Assembly (NCBI GenBank): GCA_949987565.1
Contig: OX465104.1
Location: forward strand, 12,768,300-12,832,299
Source: Luidia sarsii
Lineage: Eukaryota; Echinodermata; Asteroidea; Paxillosida; Luidiidae
Reading direction: 5' to 3'
Length of the DNA: 64,000 bases
Part shown: positions 51,801-57,700 of the stretch, piece after piece
How the letters are laid out: every line of letters begins with the position of its first letter
Position numbering within the stretch: the stretch's first letter is position 1
The notes under the pieces: generated by a model
What the model was told of the DNA's origin: nothing
Databases searched by the model: none
Seen by the model: only the letters and a program-made list of their open reading frames with translations
Position numbers and translations under genes: made by a program

Positions 51801-52385
51801 TTTTCGGTGACGGACAAGAGCAGGTAACCAACTGGAAGATACGAAGTCTGAGATCGTTATACAGAGTTGTTTTCATCGTGCGATGTTAGTCAGAAGGCCA
51901 AGCGTCAAAAATGCGTACCGTCGAAAACTGGGGTTCCCACGATACATGTACTACTACTACTACCTAGTCACTACTACGTATTTTATCAACTTAATTAATA
52001 ATTGTATCATGACCGAAAACTGGGCAACACCAGAAGTGCCAAGTGGCACACTGTCGTACTGAGTACTGTACAGTACTACACTAGAACTAACATTATAACA
52101 TCACTACCACTAGTAGTACTAGTACTAGTAGTAGTACTGAGTACTGCTACTGCTAGTGCTACTGCTAGCACTAGTGCCTACGAGTAGTACGACTACGAGC
52201 AGTACCACTACCAGTGGACTACAGTACCACTGTACCAGCAGAAACCGACTCACCACATAGGAAGGCCACTGGAACATGTAGGTCATGGCACAGCGGTTTT
52301 CCTCAAAATTCACGAATACGTCGTAGAAACCCAGCCCAAGCAGGGCCAACAATACCCCACAAACGATTATATTTTTCGCGGCCAT
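18744..52385 (-). CDS. PGAP1: GPI inositol-deacylase PGAP1, complete, 21 coding exons
   Basis: PGAP1 is an ER membrane serine hydrolase that removes the acyl chain from the inositol of GPI anchors soon after they are attached to proteins. I assembled coding exons, in gene order: 52254-52385, 49947-50035, 49350-49414, 48273-48398, 46761-46852, 45504-45650, 44688-44831, 44077-44129, 43389-43455, 42275-42383, 41569-41888, 40649-40724, 39381-39536, 36324-36550, 25995-26088, 24570-24660, 23320-23493, 22266-22443, 20359-20705, 19894-19998, 18744-18885. All have GT/AG boundaries and matching phases; the total is 2934 bases, 977 residues plus stop (human protein about 920). Residues near 5-25 form a membrane anchor, followed by YDVFVNFEENRCAMTYMF; GIPVLFIPGNAGSYKQ is near 80-95; the nucleophile motif GHSMGG puts the serine at about 167; ITQATPHVSPV follows. 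The C-terminal third has about seven hydrophobic segments. The family call is by recognition of these conserved blocks. Very high confidence for the family, high for most exon edges; exons 6 and 11 use less usual GTCAG donors. Confidence 0.96.
19005..19760. repeat. GA-rich 32-bp array in PGAP1 intron 20
   Basis: Unit of 32 bases: AGAGATGAGGGGAGGAGATG then GATAAGGAGGCG, clear at 19201, 19233 and 19265, more degenerate elsewhere. It fills most of the last intron of PGAP1 (18886-19893) and reads as pyrimidine in the transcript. Confidence 0.9.
20359..20705 (-). CDS. PGAP1: PGAP1 exon 19, variable loop with Ala/Gln/Pro repeats
   Basis: The exon first encodes a low-complexity loop made of an eight-residue unit close to GSQPAAAT repeated about four to five times, that is a 24-base tandem repeat in DNA, then PKPKDPSPLGLARETYNF and a membrane segment LAALMLLWCLVVLNGPALVV. 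In other PGAP1 proteins a variable hydrophilic loop sits at this place, so expansion here is tolerated. The acceptor TAG at 20706-20708 and donor GTGAGT at 20353-20358 give phases 0 and 2, matching both neighbours. Confidence 0.88.
20795..20915. mobile_element. Element related to 43785-43932
   Basis: Contains GATTTCACAAAGCCTTGTGA, CACTTACGATCGACAAC and ATCATAAGTTACAGTGAGTC. It lies just outside the acceptor of PGAP1 exon 19. Confidence 0.5.
20990..21480. repeat. GA-rich 20-bp array in PGAP1 intron 18
   Basis: A unit GATGGATGAGGAGGGGAGGA of 20 bases is repeated exactly near 20993-21075 and less exactly to about 21480. It lies between coding exons 18 and 19. Confidence 0.9.
22595..23130. repeat. 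Degenerate 80-90-bp tandem repeat in PGAP1 intron 17
   Basis: Blocks such as TTGGCAGGCTACCAACAATA and GGGGCTTACACACAAG alternate with C-rich blocks (CCTCCAGTTCTATTTGTCAG). The same pattern recurs at about 39900-40560 in another PGAP1 intron, so it is a dispersed family as well as a tandem one. Confidence 0.65.
23670..23902. mobile_element. Inverted-repeat element, CCCAATTTCATAGAG family
   Basis: It begins CCCAATTTCATAGAGCTGCT, TAAGC, and ends GCTTAAGCGGCTCTATAAAA, TTGGGC, so it is bounded by inverted repeats of about 25 bases with a few mismatches. No coding capacity. It lies in PGAP1 intron 16, just upstream of exon 17. Confidence 0.8.
24100..24410. mobile_element. tRNA-derived SINE
   Basis: At 24326-24400 the sequence GGGCTGGATAGCTCAGATGG has a tRNA A-box-like form, and CGTTCAAGTCC 50 bases on is B-box-like. 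The preceding part (AAAGACTAGTTGACAAATTT, GGGAAGGCCACCATC) recurs with the tRNA part at 24770-24910, 42950-43075, 49630-49760 and 59820-59920. It is not an intact tRNA gene. Confidence 0.65.
24770..24920 (-). mobile_element. tRNA-derived SINE, inverted copy
   Basis: On the minus strand it reads GGGCTAGATAGTTCAGTTGG and later an AGGTTTAAATCC B-box-like block. The same neighbouring part as at 24300 (AGACTAGTTGATTATTC) is on its far side. It is next to PGAP1 exon 16. Confidence 0.6.
25040..25930. mobile_element. Inverted-repeat element with an internal 177-bp tandem array
   Basis: The outer parts (CATAACTTACGATCAATCGC at the left, AGTTACGATGCGTCGTAATG and CTTTGTGAAATCCAC at the right) match a compact element at 43789-43928. 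Between them a unit of 177 bases is repeated about four times; the landmark ACAGGAGYGGACC is at 25077, 25221, 25407, 25584 and 25761. It lies in PGAP1 intron 15. Confidence 0.75.
26089..33600. other. PGAP1 intron 14, part upstream of the nested gene
   Basis: Mostly unique AT-rich sequence. It holds scattered fragments of the ACGTTTCGATCCTAGCAGGA repeat (about 26425-26455 and 30850-30925), a GGA-triplet run near 30320-30345 and a perfect 19-base hairpin at 29819-29860. No exon of PGAP1 is missing here, since exons 14 and 15 join in phase. Small open frames lack support. Confidence 0.55.
29819..29860. other. Perfect 19-bp stem, 4-base loop hairpin
   Basis: CATGAATCAACTGCTAGAT (29819-29837), loop TTTC, then its exact reverse complement (29842-29860). 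It lies inside PGAP1 intron 14. It is shorter than a usual microRNA precursor and may be a foldback remnant. Confidence 0.8.
33616..34935 (+). CDS. Unknown 439-residue protein, nested in PGAP1 intron 14
   Basis: A single uninterrupted frame of 440 codons including the stop runs opposite to PGAP1 within its 10.2-kb intron 14 (26089-36323). The start ATG has a good context (ACACACCACAATGG-like, A at -3, G at +4) and TGA/TAA stops lie just upstream. The sequence is much richer in G+C and CpG than its surroundings. The protein is mostly disordered, rich in Ser, Arg, Pro and Glu. A probable coiled coil at about 223-260 includes EARLQLKQQLLLQEARRRQE. Further on come SGKRRHSVNTLSRREKLFSV, a run of glutamates near 394-405 and a His/Arg-rich tail. 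I recognise no domain and infer no function. AATAAA at 35235-35240 could be its polyadenylation signal. Lack of introns could mean a retrogene or simply a terminal coding exon; earlier 5' exons were not found. Confidence 0.75.
   Translation: MEPSFMYNVDTVSPTSFGQCSSTQEEWDRVRGLGSTDSLLSPGSIAEGYKQGANGGQTAEGLKSASASQFQTGDESRRGSPPGWDGRELLGLPRGQRSMISLASDSSDHLTISDWTELAGREAFTTPDLNAWGRRSELRHHGSSRGYPSERKRPTPPDLGVTPRDSPSPARKLGRFRRPPEPAVDVAYRNLREHKRPVTLHRPSVAGRTMAHYDCLPSIRVPTAADELRREEARLQLKQQLLLQEARRRQEILQMERDLAPDAEREDSLQKSIFLPSGEEYQFSESGGHPASSLQVPDGLPDRGPSASSRRSSRSGRKLLSSASASPSDTLSDPRSSPAVQPPTSSARGSGKRRHSVNTLSRREKLFSVVNLWPGAQPSHKLPELPESSHDLINEEEEELEEEEAEVQGNTHPDHHNHQRERHTNPRPSRRHHSLSTMT
35235..35240 (+). 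terminator. Possible polyadenylation signal of nested gene
   Basis: AATAAA lies 300 bases past the stop codon of the 33616-34935 gene. The position fits; nothing else confirms use. Confidence 0.4.
36605..37275. repeat. 84-bp satellite with 252-bp higher-order unit, PGAP1 intron 13
   Basis: About eight copies of an 84-base unit containing CTTTCAGAAAGTTCCTACTA, GG(A/G)TCGAAAC and TTGACGAGAAGGTTGCTGC. Single-base variants cycle with a period of three units, so the mature repeat is 252 bases. Because 84 is a multiple of three, frames of 201 and 240 codons are open on the plus and minus strands; these are repeat artefacts. Part of the unit comes from the dispersed CGATCCTAGCAGGA family. Confidence 0.93.
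37488..39382. mobile_element. Non-autonomous DNA transposon, TTAA target, TIR AAGTAAGTA(C/T)CC
   Basis: The ends are AAGTAAGTACCC at the left and GGATACTTACTT at the right, flanked on both sides by TTAA (37484-37487 and 39383-39386). Both ends are rich in GAGCG/CGCTC motifs (37500-37690 and 39100-39360). Two direct copies of a 65-base segment with CTAAAACCTTAACAAAAGAC lie at about 38670 and 38995. No transposase frame. TTAA targets are typical of piggyBac and Kolobok elements; I cannot choose. The right end supplies the donor of PGAP1 exon 13. Confidence 0.82.
39381..39536 (-). CDS. PGAP1: PGAP1 exon 13, 3' splice edge inside a transposon end
   Basis: This exon encodes a luminal segment with VITTHFESTFYNITLLDFN and LEPVICEEGFAI. 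The in-frame, strong donor GTAAGT (39375-39380) and the last two exon bases lie within the terminal inverted repeat of a DNA transposon that spans 37488-39382. An alternative weaker donor GTACAC, 18 bases earlier in the same phase, would leave out six residues (STPMFK). Both choices keep the frame into exon 14 (36324-36550). Confidence 0.85.
39583..39723. mobile_element. Foldback element with 67-base arms
   Basis: Arms 39583-39649 and 39657-39723 are reverse complements with three mismatches, separated by seven bases. They contain AATTCAATGAGGGTTTGCCC and CTGCTCGACGTGATAAA. Related fragments (AGTAGGGCAAACACTCATTG) are near 41330 and 41110. It lies 47 bases upstream of the acceptor of PGAP1 exon 13. 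Confidence 0.9.
39900..40560. repeat. Second block of the CTACCA/GGGGCTTA repeat family
   Basis: Repeats of TGGCTGGCAGTCTACCA followed by a GGGGCTTA block and TTGCTTCAGACTAG resemble those at 22595-23130. An unrelated hairpin element (about 40240-40375) interrupts them. Confidence 0.65.
40240..40372. mobile_element. Hairpin element, GGTGACACCATG ends
   Basis: GTGGTGACACCATGAAACAT at the left and TACATGGTGTCACCGTAAAC at the right are inverted, as are the inner TCTTTTGAGA/CAGAAGAGAT and CTGAAAAGAG/CTCTTTTCAG blocks. A relative is at 60521-60668 and a fragment at 41925-41965. Confidence 0.8.
42010..42235. repeat. 40-bp minisatellite, about 5 copies, PGAP1 intron 10
   Basis: GAACCACACACACTCACAAA then GAGTTCACCGGTTCCCTTCA, repeated every 40 bases from about 42021 (unit starts at 42061, 42101, 42141 and 42181). 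Confidence 0.92.
42945..43080 (-). mobile_element. SINE fragment
   Basis: Contains, reversed, the CTAAGGGCTGGATAG start and the AAAGACTAGATGACTTTTT body of the family at 24100-24410, followed by a GGTGATTCCTGGAGATATAC block also found near 57640 and 24230. Confidence 0.55.
43785..43932. mobile_element. Compact inverted-repeat element, CGTAACTTACAATC family
   Basis: Left part CATCGTAACTTACAATCAAT and right part AAAGTTACGATGCATCGTAA, GGCTTTGTGAAAT. A related copy is at about 20795-20915 (CACAAAGCCTTGTGATAATT on the left). Confidence 0.6.
45247..45476. mobile_element. Inverted-repeat element, same CAATTTCATAGAGCC family
   Basis: About 230 bases from CCAATTTCATAGAGCCGCTT to TTAAGCGACTCTATGAAATT. 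It ends 28 bases before the donor end of PGAP1 exon 6 in plus coordinates, that is immediately inside intron 6. Confidence 0.8.
45504..46852 (-). CDS. PGAP1: PGAP1 exons 5-6: lipase nucleophile elbow
   Basis: Exon 5 (46761-46852) ends with VVLVGHSM and exon 6 (45504-45650) begins GGIVARALFTL, so the GxSxG nucleophile elbow GHSMGG is split by an intron exactly after the methionine. The serine is residue 167 of my model and corresponds to the catalytic serine of the family. Exon 6 carries ITQATPHVSPV, the conserved strand that follows. Exon 6 ends with GTCAGG, a less common but valid GT donor, and joins in phase 0 to exon 7 (44688-44831), which carries SVGGGHRDTMVRSGLT. Confidence 0.93.
45690..46100. 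repeat. GACAATGA-type degenerate repeat in PGAP1 intron 5
   Basis: Low-complexity plus-strand sequence of GAAGACAATG, GACAATGACA and similar. A 48-base period is visible at about 45835-45930 (CTGAAGACAATGTCAATGAA). Open frames on both strands here are not supported. Confidence 0.8.
46270..46410. mobile_element. Foldback element, CGATCCTAGCAGGACCTTTC family
   Basis: CCTGACGTTTTGATCCTAGC and AGGACCTTTCTC are followed, after a few bases, by GAAAGGTCCTGCTAGG and GATCGAAACGTCAGGCCC. Copies or fragments are at 56455-56650, 60870-60980, 61065-61140, 26420, 30850, 41150 and 55670. Confidence 0.8.
46537..46567. repeat. CAAA microsatellite
   Basis: AAACAAACAAACAAACAAAC, a short simple repeat in PGAP1 intron 5. 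Confidence 0.9.
47560..47804. mobile_element. Inverted-repeat element, same family, best preserved
   Basis: GGGCCCAATTGCATAGAGCC at the left and GGCTCTATGAAATTGGCCCC at the right are inverted copies. Internal CTTAAGCGTGAAAATCTGCT has a counterpart on the other arm. It lies in PGAP1 intron 4. Confidence 0.85.
48690..49260. repeat. Degenerate GGGTGTGGTC repeats with a dispersed element inside
   Basis: GGTGTGGTCTA and GGGTGTGGTC recur at irregular spacing through PGAP1 intron 3. Inside, 49000-49135 (AAAACAAGGCTGAAAAGCCA, CTCAAGGTGGA, AAAAAGGGCAAGAT) matches 63735-63870 near the end of the window. Confidence 0.55.
49620..49755 (-). mobile_element. SINE fragment
   Basis: Minus-strand sequence resembles the tRNA-like head (AGCTCAGAGGGTAAGAATG) and the body of the same family. 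It lies in PGAP1 intron 2. Confidence 0.5.
50205..50551. mobile_element. Palindromic element with CG-rich centre, PGAP1 intron 1
   Basis: The left end TACTCACGTTCGGGGAAAAA and right end AAACGAGAGTA are inverted, and the arms share GATCGAGAAGATTCTCTCCC, GTCCGACGAGCC and CAAAATGCGGCGGCCATCTT in opposite directions. The left arm has about 19 extra bases. The centre is (GC)n/(CA)n at about 50383-50410. Confidence 0.85.
50875..50945. repeat. ACTAGT microsatellite, intron 1
   Basis: TACTACTACTAGTACTAGTA and similar, self-complementary. Related runs are at 51950-51975 and 52075-52235. Confidence 0.8.
52075..52240. repeat. TAGTAC/CTACTG microsatellite beside PGAP1 exon 1
   Basis: Runs of CACTAGTAGTACTAGTACTA and CTGCTACTGCTAGTGCTACT and their complements fill the start of intron 1 and reach within about 15 bases of the exon 1 donor at 52248-52253. 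Confidence 0.85.
52254..52385 (-). CDS. PGAP1: PGAP1 coding exon 1 (start codon and signal anchor)
   Basis: The start is the ATG whose A is at 52385, giving MAAKNIIVCGVLLALLGLG, a short lysine-containing head and one hydrophobic segment, as in other PGAP1 proteins. The exon is 44 whole codons and ends in phase 0 at a GTGAGT donor. The next exon (49947-50035) starts in phase 0 if the acceptor at 50036-50037 is used; a second possible acceptor 8 bases further in would break the frame. No TATA box or other promoter element is convincing upstream. Confidence 0.9.
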
Positions 52386-53225
52386 ATCCAATTCTGAGTA
52401 GAAATAATGTGTACACTGAGTGAGACGGTGAGACAGTACAGACTGCAGAGCACACTGAGGGTCGTCTGCTACTCGTGCTAACGCTGGCTTATGTGTACAG
52501 TTAAAGTAGTCTGGCTCCGCTTACTTGTGTTTAGAATACATGTAGGCAGTCAGGACTTCAAACAATAGTCAGATTCCCCTTTCGAAATAGCATGTTACAT
52601 TGTAAGAATACGTCAGGATTTACTTACGATTTTCCTATCTTGACCCGCCCCCTCAGATACTTCTGGCCAACGGCGTTGTCGGACAGGAACATACATTTTT
52701 AGAGCGAATCATAAAAAACGAGAGGTTGTGCGCCTGCTTGGGAACATAATACGAGGCTTCCTCGCTAATTTCTCCATCTTTTTTTGAAAAGCGTTGGTAT
52801 TCAAAGTGGAATCTCCTTTGTAAATAAATGTTCCAGAATTATTTTGCAAGCATGTGCTTGATCTCTATCACAATCTGCAGGACTCTTCTGTCCAGCTGTG
52901 GATGCACACACAGTTTCAAAAACTGGACCTTTTAATGTATGCCACGTGATCTGTGCTGATGTCGTCATGGCGTAATTGCAATGTGTGCTTATTTTCAAGT
53001 TGTTTGACATAATTGTATGAAATTTACATTTGGTCTAAATAATATACCGCCTAAGAACCTTGAAAATATTTTTAAAAATTCATAAAATCTAAAACATGAC
53101 GTCAACAAATCTAAAAATGACGTCATCGTGACTTCATCTGAATTCTTATGTACAGCACGCCCCGGTTTGAATGATATAAGAATTATCTAACAGATTTTTC
53201 GGTCACAAAACAAATGCTCACAACG
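52386..53225. promoter_or_regulatory. Likely PGAP1 upstream region, no element identified
   Basis: The 5' untranslated region and promoter of PGAP1 must begin just above 52385. I see no TATA box or clear initiator. A sequence with repeated ATGACGTCA-like blocks (GACGTCAACAA, ATGACGTCATCGTGACTTCA near 53095-53135) lies about 0.75 kb upstream and resembles CREB/ATF sites, but function is not shown. Confidence 0.3.
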
Positions 53226-53227
53226 GG

Positions 53228-53668
53228 GCCCAATTTCATGGCTCTGCGTAGAATCGGCACACAGCCAATTATTATTTCTCGCTTCTGTAAGCGCAAAATT
53301 ATTCACTACGCGCATGCGTGAATTGCTTCCATGCCTGGAATGTAAAATAAATCGTTACGTTGTCGTCTGCACATTGCTGCGTTTTTCGAATTATTTTTGG
53401 CAAAGGAGGTGAAGAAACACCGTAGGGGTTGAAAACTATAACTCCCTCAAACCTGCGTCTGTGCAAATATTTCTCGAGGTTTTGTCTGAAATCGCTCTTG
53501 AAATTGAGGTCGTCTAATTCAATAGAAGGAGGCCATTTCTCTTTGTTCTCTCTGCGTACGCAAAACCTACCGTTAAGCGCATACATTCCGCGCTAGCTCT
53601 TTAAGCACCGAATCCTTGCTTATGTGATCTATGAAATTGATTCTGCGCTTACAGCCATGAAATTGGTC
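53228..53668. mobile_element. Inverted-repeat element, CAATTTCATGGCT ends
   Basis: Left end GGGCCCAATTTCATGGCTCT and right end GCCATGAAATTGGTCC are inverted copies. A second CTATGAAATTGATTCTGCGC inside the right end suggests nesting. It lies between the fibrinogen-domain gene and PGAP1; no promoter function is shown. Confidence 0.65.
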
Positions 53669-53764
53669 CAGATCACTACATTTGATGCTCACGTTTGGGC
53701 TAGCAACATCAACGCGCAGCTTGGCGCCATAAATTATGGCGCAAGCCGACTTACACTTAATCAG

Positions 53765-54003
53765 AAATTTACATCTGCTGAGCAGAAATTTACATCTGCT
53801 AAGCAGAAATAAAAATCTTCTAAGCAGAAATAAAAATCTTCTAAGCAGAAATAAAAATCTGCTAAGCAGAAATAAAAAATCTGCTAAGCAGAAATAAAAA
53901 ATCTGCTAAGCAGAAATTTAATTCTGCTAAGAAATAATAAAATTCTGCTGAGCAGAAATTTAATTCCTCTACGCAGAAATTTAAATTCTGCTAAGCAGAA
54001 GAG
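53765..54003. repeat. Palindromic CTGCTAAGCAGAAAT tandem repeat
   Basis: About eleven copies of a 20-22-base unit containing the near-palindrome CTGCTAAGCAG. It appears to be an expanded internal part of the neighbouring inverted-repeat family, which carries CTGCTAAGCAG at 47597-47607. Confidence 0.85.
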
Positions 54004-54531
54004 ATTTGAACTCGTGTCTCAAAATATCAGTCTGAGTCCGAGTCACATCTCCCGAGTCCGAATTCACGTTTCTACTCATCCAGGTCGAGTCCGAGTCACG
54101 AGTTGCAAAGGTCGTGTTTCAAGACCAAGTCATGAGGCACCTTTTACAGTAATAAAACACTTTTTCAAATTCTTGAATGTTTTCTCGGATGACATTTATT
54201 ACTAATAGGAAAGCTCGCACAGTATAACAAATCAGAATAAGTTTCCAAACCTTTAAGAGAAAACAAACTCGATGGATTCATTTACCTCAAAACGAGTCTG
54301 TAAAAGCCGCTAGCTTATTGTGCAAGCGTGTAGAAAAGACCAAATTTTTGCTGCGTTTTTTTTTCTTCAAATAGTCACAAGTAAATGCGGTCTACTCGTG
54401 CATATCAAAGAAGAACTCTCAACACACGTGTATAATGACTCACCCTGGAACAGGGCCTAACTACCTGTACTCACGATAGCCATAGTTATAGCGTGTGCCT
54501 CTTGTGAGGCACAGGGAAAGGGGCCACAATC

Positions 54532-54797
54532 CTACGAGCTGGAGCGAGGGCTGACCACTTCCTTCCTCCGGATCTTCATCTCGGTCTTGCGGAGGTGCTC
54601 GTAGTTGTTCTTCCAGGCGTACCAGGAGATGCCCTCGTACTTAATGCCGTGGTAGGCGCCGTTCAGGTTGGACTTGTAGCAGGCGGCGTACCACCAGGCC
54701 CCGCGGAACTCATGGGCGCAGTTACCATCCTCCCAGTCGTCCTTGTCCAGGTTCTTGAAGGTGAACATCTTGCCGTCGTGGTTGGACAGGGAGTCGC
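54532..54797 (-). CDS. Terminal exon of fibrinogen domain and stop
   Basis: This exon encodes the end of the fibrinogen domain from DSLSNHDGKMFTF through YEHLRKTEMKIRR, then a short extra tail KEVVSPRSSS before TAG at 54532-54534. AATAAA on the minus strand at 54195-54200, about 330 bases past the stop, is a plausible polyadenylation signal. The intron before it (54798-55044) is largely a CAG/CAA-type microsatellite in the sense direction. Confidence 0.9.
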
Positions 54798-57700
54798 CTG
54801 CGAGGGGGCAGGAAAACCATGCTCGTATAAATACTGCTGCTGTTGATGCTGTTGTTGCTATTCCTGATGTTGCTGCTACTGTTCTTGCTGAATGCTAATT
54901 GTGTCTGCCTTGTTGCTTCTGCTTCTATATAGCTGTTGTTGTTTTGTTGTTGATGTTGTTTTGTTGTTGTTGTTACTACTGTTGGCGCTGCTGCTGCTGT
55001 TGCTGCTGCTGCTTCGCTAGTAGTATAAACAAAAAGTCACTCACCGGCCGTGCCCGAGTACTCCCCGACCGACAGCCTGAAGGAGTCCAGAATGCCGGCC
55101 ACGGAGAACGAGTCGTAGAGGGCGTAGACGGTGTTGCCCTCGAAGTCCTCCAGCTCCACGCGCAGCTGGTAGTCGCCCTGGTCGGTCAGTAGGTGCAGGT
55201 ACTCGTTGCCCAGCCAGAACTCGCCGTCCGGGCTGCCGAAGCCTCGGAAGTAGTCGACGGCGGACAGGTAGAAGTCCACCGATCCGTCCTGACGCCTTTG
55301 GAACACCTGGAGGTTTTGATACAATTTGACACGAGGAAGGAGGTGAAACACCGATGAAAATGTGACAAAATGATTACATGTATACCCGTGATCAAAATGT
55401 GTTGAGGTAATATAATTATTGAAAACAAATTATTGCTAATTAATATAGGCCTATATAAATTTGGGTCACGTAGTCAGCTAGTGATCAGTTAACAAACATG
55501 TTTGTACTATACATGTACTTTAGGTTTAGAAAGGGATGGTTATCATCGATGAAAGTGTGCATTTATGTTCACATTAAAAAAAACCCCAGAATAATGCAAC
55601 TTGTTACTGAATTAAATAACCAAATTGTTTGCAAATCATATGCAAATTTATAAAAAATGTATAAATTCTAGACGGCCTGAAATTTTGATTCCAACAGGAC
55701 CCCTTTTTCAAACATTTGTATTTGCCCTTGAGAGAAGCCCACACATGATTATGATATACATCAGGCCTTCTCAACTTCTTTCTCAACACTCTCCTTGGCC
55801 GCTGTTTTTACGCTGTGCGGTAGGTAGACAAGTCATGGTCACACTCGTAACCCATTGACTCCTGTCCTTGTGTCATTGACTGGTTAATGATAATAGGCAG
55901 GCAATAGGCCTACGGGTTGGTTTTTGATAGGGCAACTGGGCCACTGGGCACGGCAGCTACTTCAGAGCCCTGGTTAGGAGTTTAAAGCTAGTCAACGTCG
56001 ACTGATGCATGAATCAGAAACTCCACCAGAGCTCAGCATCTTCGTTACGAACCTAGCAGGACATCTACATGTATGAAGAGCAGAATCTGATGTGTTTTTT
56101 TACTTAATAAAGTAGAAAAATGATGACTGCAAGACTGTACCGTCCATCCACCACCATCGGTCTCCATGTCGCAGTATACTCTTAACGGTCCTGCGTTTGC
56201 TGCCAAGGAAATATTTGTTGGATTGATGACGTACACTGAACTTTCCACCGAGCCCGAAGCCAGAACGTCAGAGCAGTCCCTCGGGTCGTCCGATCCTGGA
56301 ACTTCAACAAACCCCCACAAAATGACATCACATACAGCGTAAAGATATTCATGTTCATTTAATATCGATAGAAATCAATCGTATAGGAGCCTATCCGCTT
56401 TAGTATATGACTTGACACGGCCACAATGTAAAAAATGTTTAACGCACAATATTTCTAAAATTTAGTGGGCCTGACGTTTCGATCCTAGCAGGACCTTTCT
56501 CAAAGGCAGAGTGACAAGGACAAAACAGATACATGTACACGAAGGAAGGGGGGAGAGAGTGAATCGTTTCGATCCTGCTAGGATCGAAACGTCAGGCCCA
56601 CTAAATTTTAGATTTACATTTTGGTAATTTTAGTCAGTAAGCAGTTTGCAACATTTTTGTATAGCACAATATTTCTACACACAGGCAGAACAAATAGGGC
56701 ACGGAGTAGACACCGTAGAAGACTCTTCTTTAGTTTCATGCTCAGTAAAGAATAGTGGAATGCAATTCAGAAGCAATATTGACATCACATTGCAATGTGG
56801 TTCGTAATCCTGTTCACGTACGGAAGACCTTTCGTGCTTAGCAGATTTTCACGCTTAAGCGGCTTTATGAAATTGGCCCTTGGAGTGGTGAATGGCATAC
56901 GGAACTTAAGGCCACGTGGGGGAAAATCGGAAGATTCACGAGCTGAAATATGGTATTATGTATACCATTTGGCTACAGAAATGGAGAGATGTGACCCTAA
57001 AATGGGGCAAATCAATTCGGGAAGTAGGCCTATAATTTTTTAGGGCATTTTTTTTCTTCTGGGGTAATTAGCAAAAGGAAATCCACTCGGCTACAATTTC
57101 AAGTCCCGTCATCGAAACCGAGATACACTCGTAGGGGGGAATGGTTGCTGTGTGAGATACGTGTTTTTACGCTTTGGTCGACTGGAGATGAACATAAATG
57201 ATAGGTCTGCTGCCAATGTAGGTTTTCAGAGATATTCATTGAAGAAGACAAGCCAATGCCGTTGCTAACACAGCTCGTATGCAGTAGGAAATTAAATGCT
57301 CCCCTTAAATCTGTTCAGCATCGTGAAAAAGAGTTGGCATTTAGGCCTAGGGCACCTCGACAGAAAGTTTTCTTAGCGATACTTCAAATCATCACTTAGT
57401 TCTTTTTTCAGACGACTACCTTATAGTCGGGAAGCATTTTAAACTTACCAGATGTCGGAGTTGGGGTGATCAATCCCGTTGTGGCTGCAATGTCAAACAA
57501 AATATGGTAGGGATGTTAAGTAAAAATTGTTTTTCTGCACACGTGTTGGTCTATAACAGTATAAGACTGCAAATTTAAAATGTACTTTTTGAAAAGATTC
57601 GAAACCAGGGACCAGCCAGAGGCATTTAACCAGTAACTGCCTTATAGCTCCAGGGATCACCCCCCCCCCGTTTTCATTCAGATGAAAACAACCGATTGTA

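Noticed and set aside
55186..55428. Alternative minus-strand frame over the fibrinogen exon
   Set aside because: Out of frame with the conserved domain and the splice phases.
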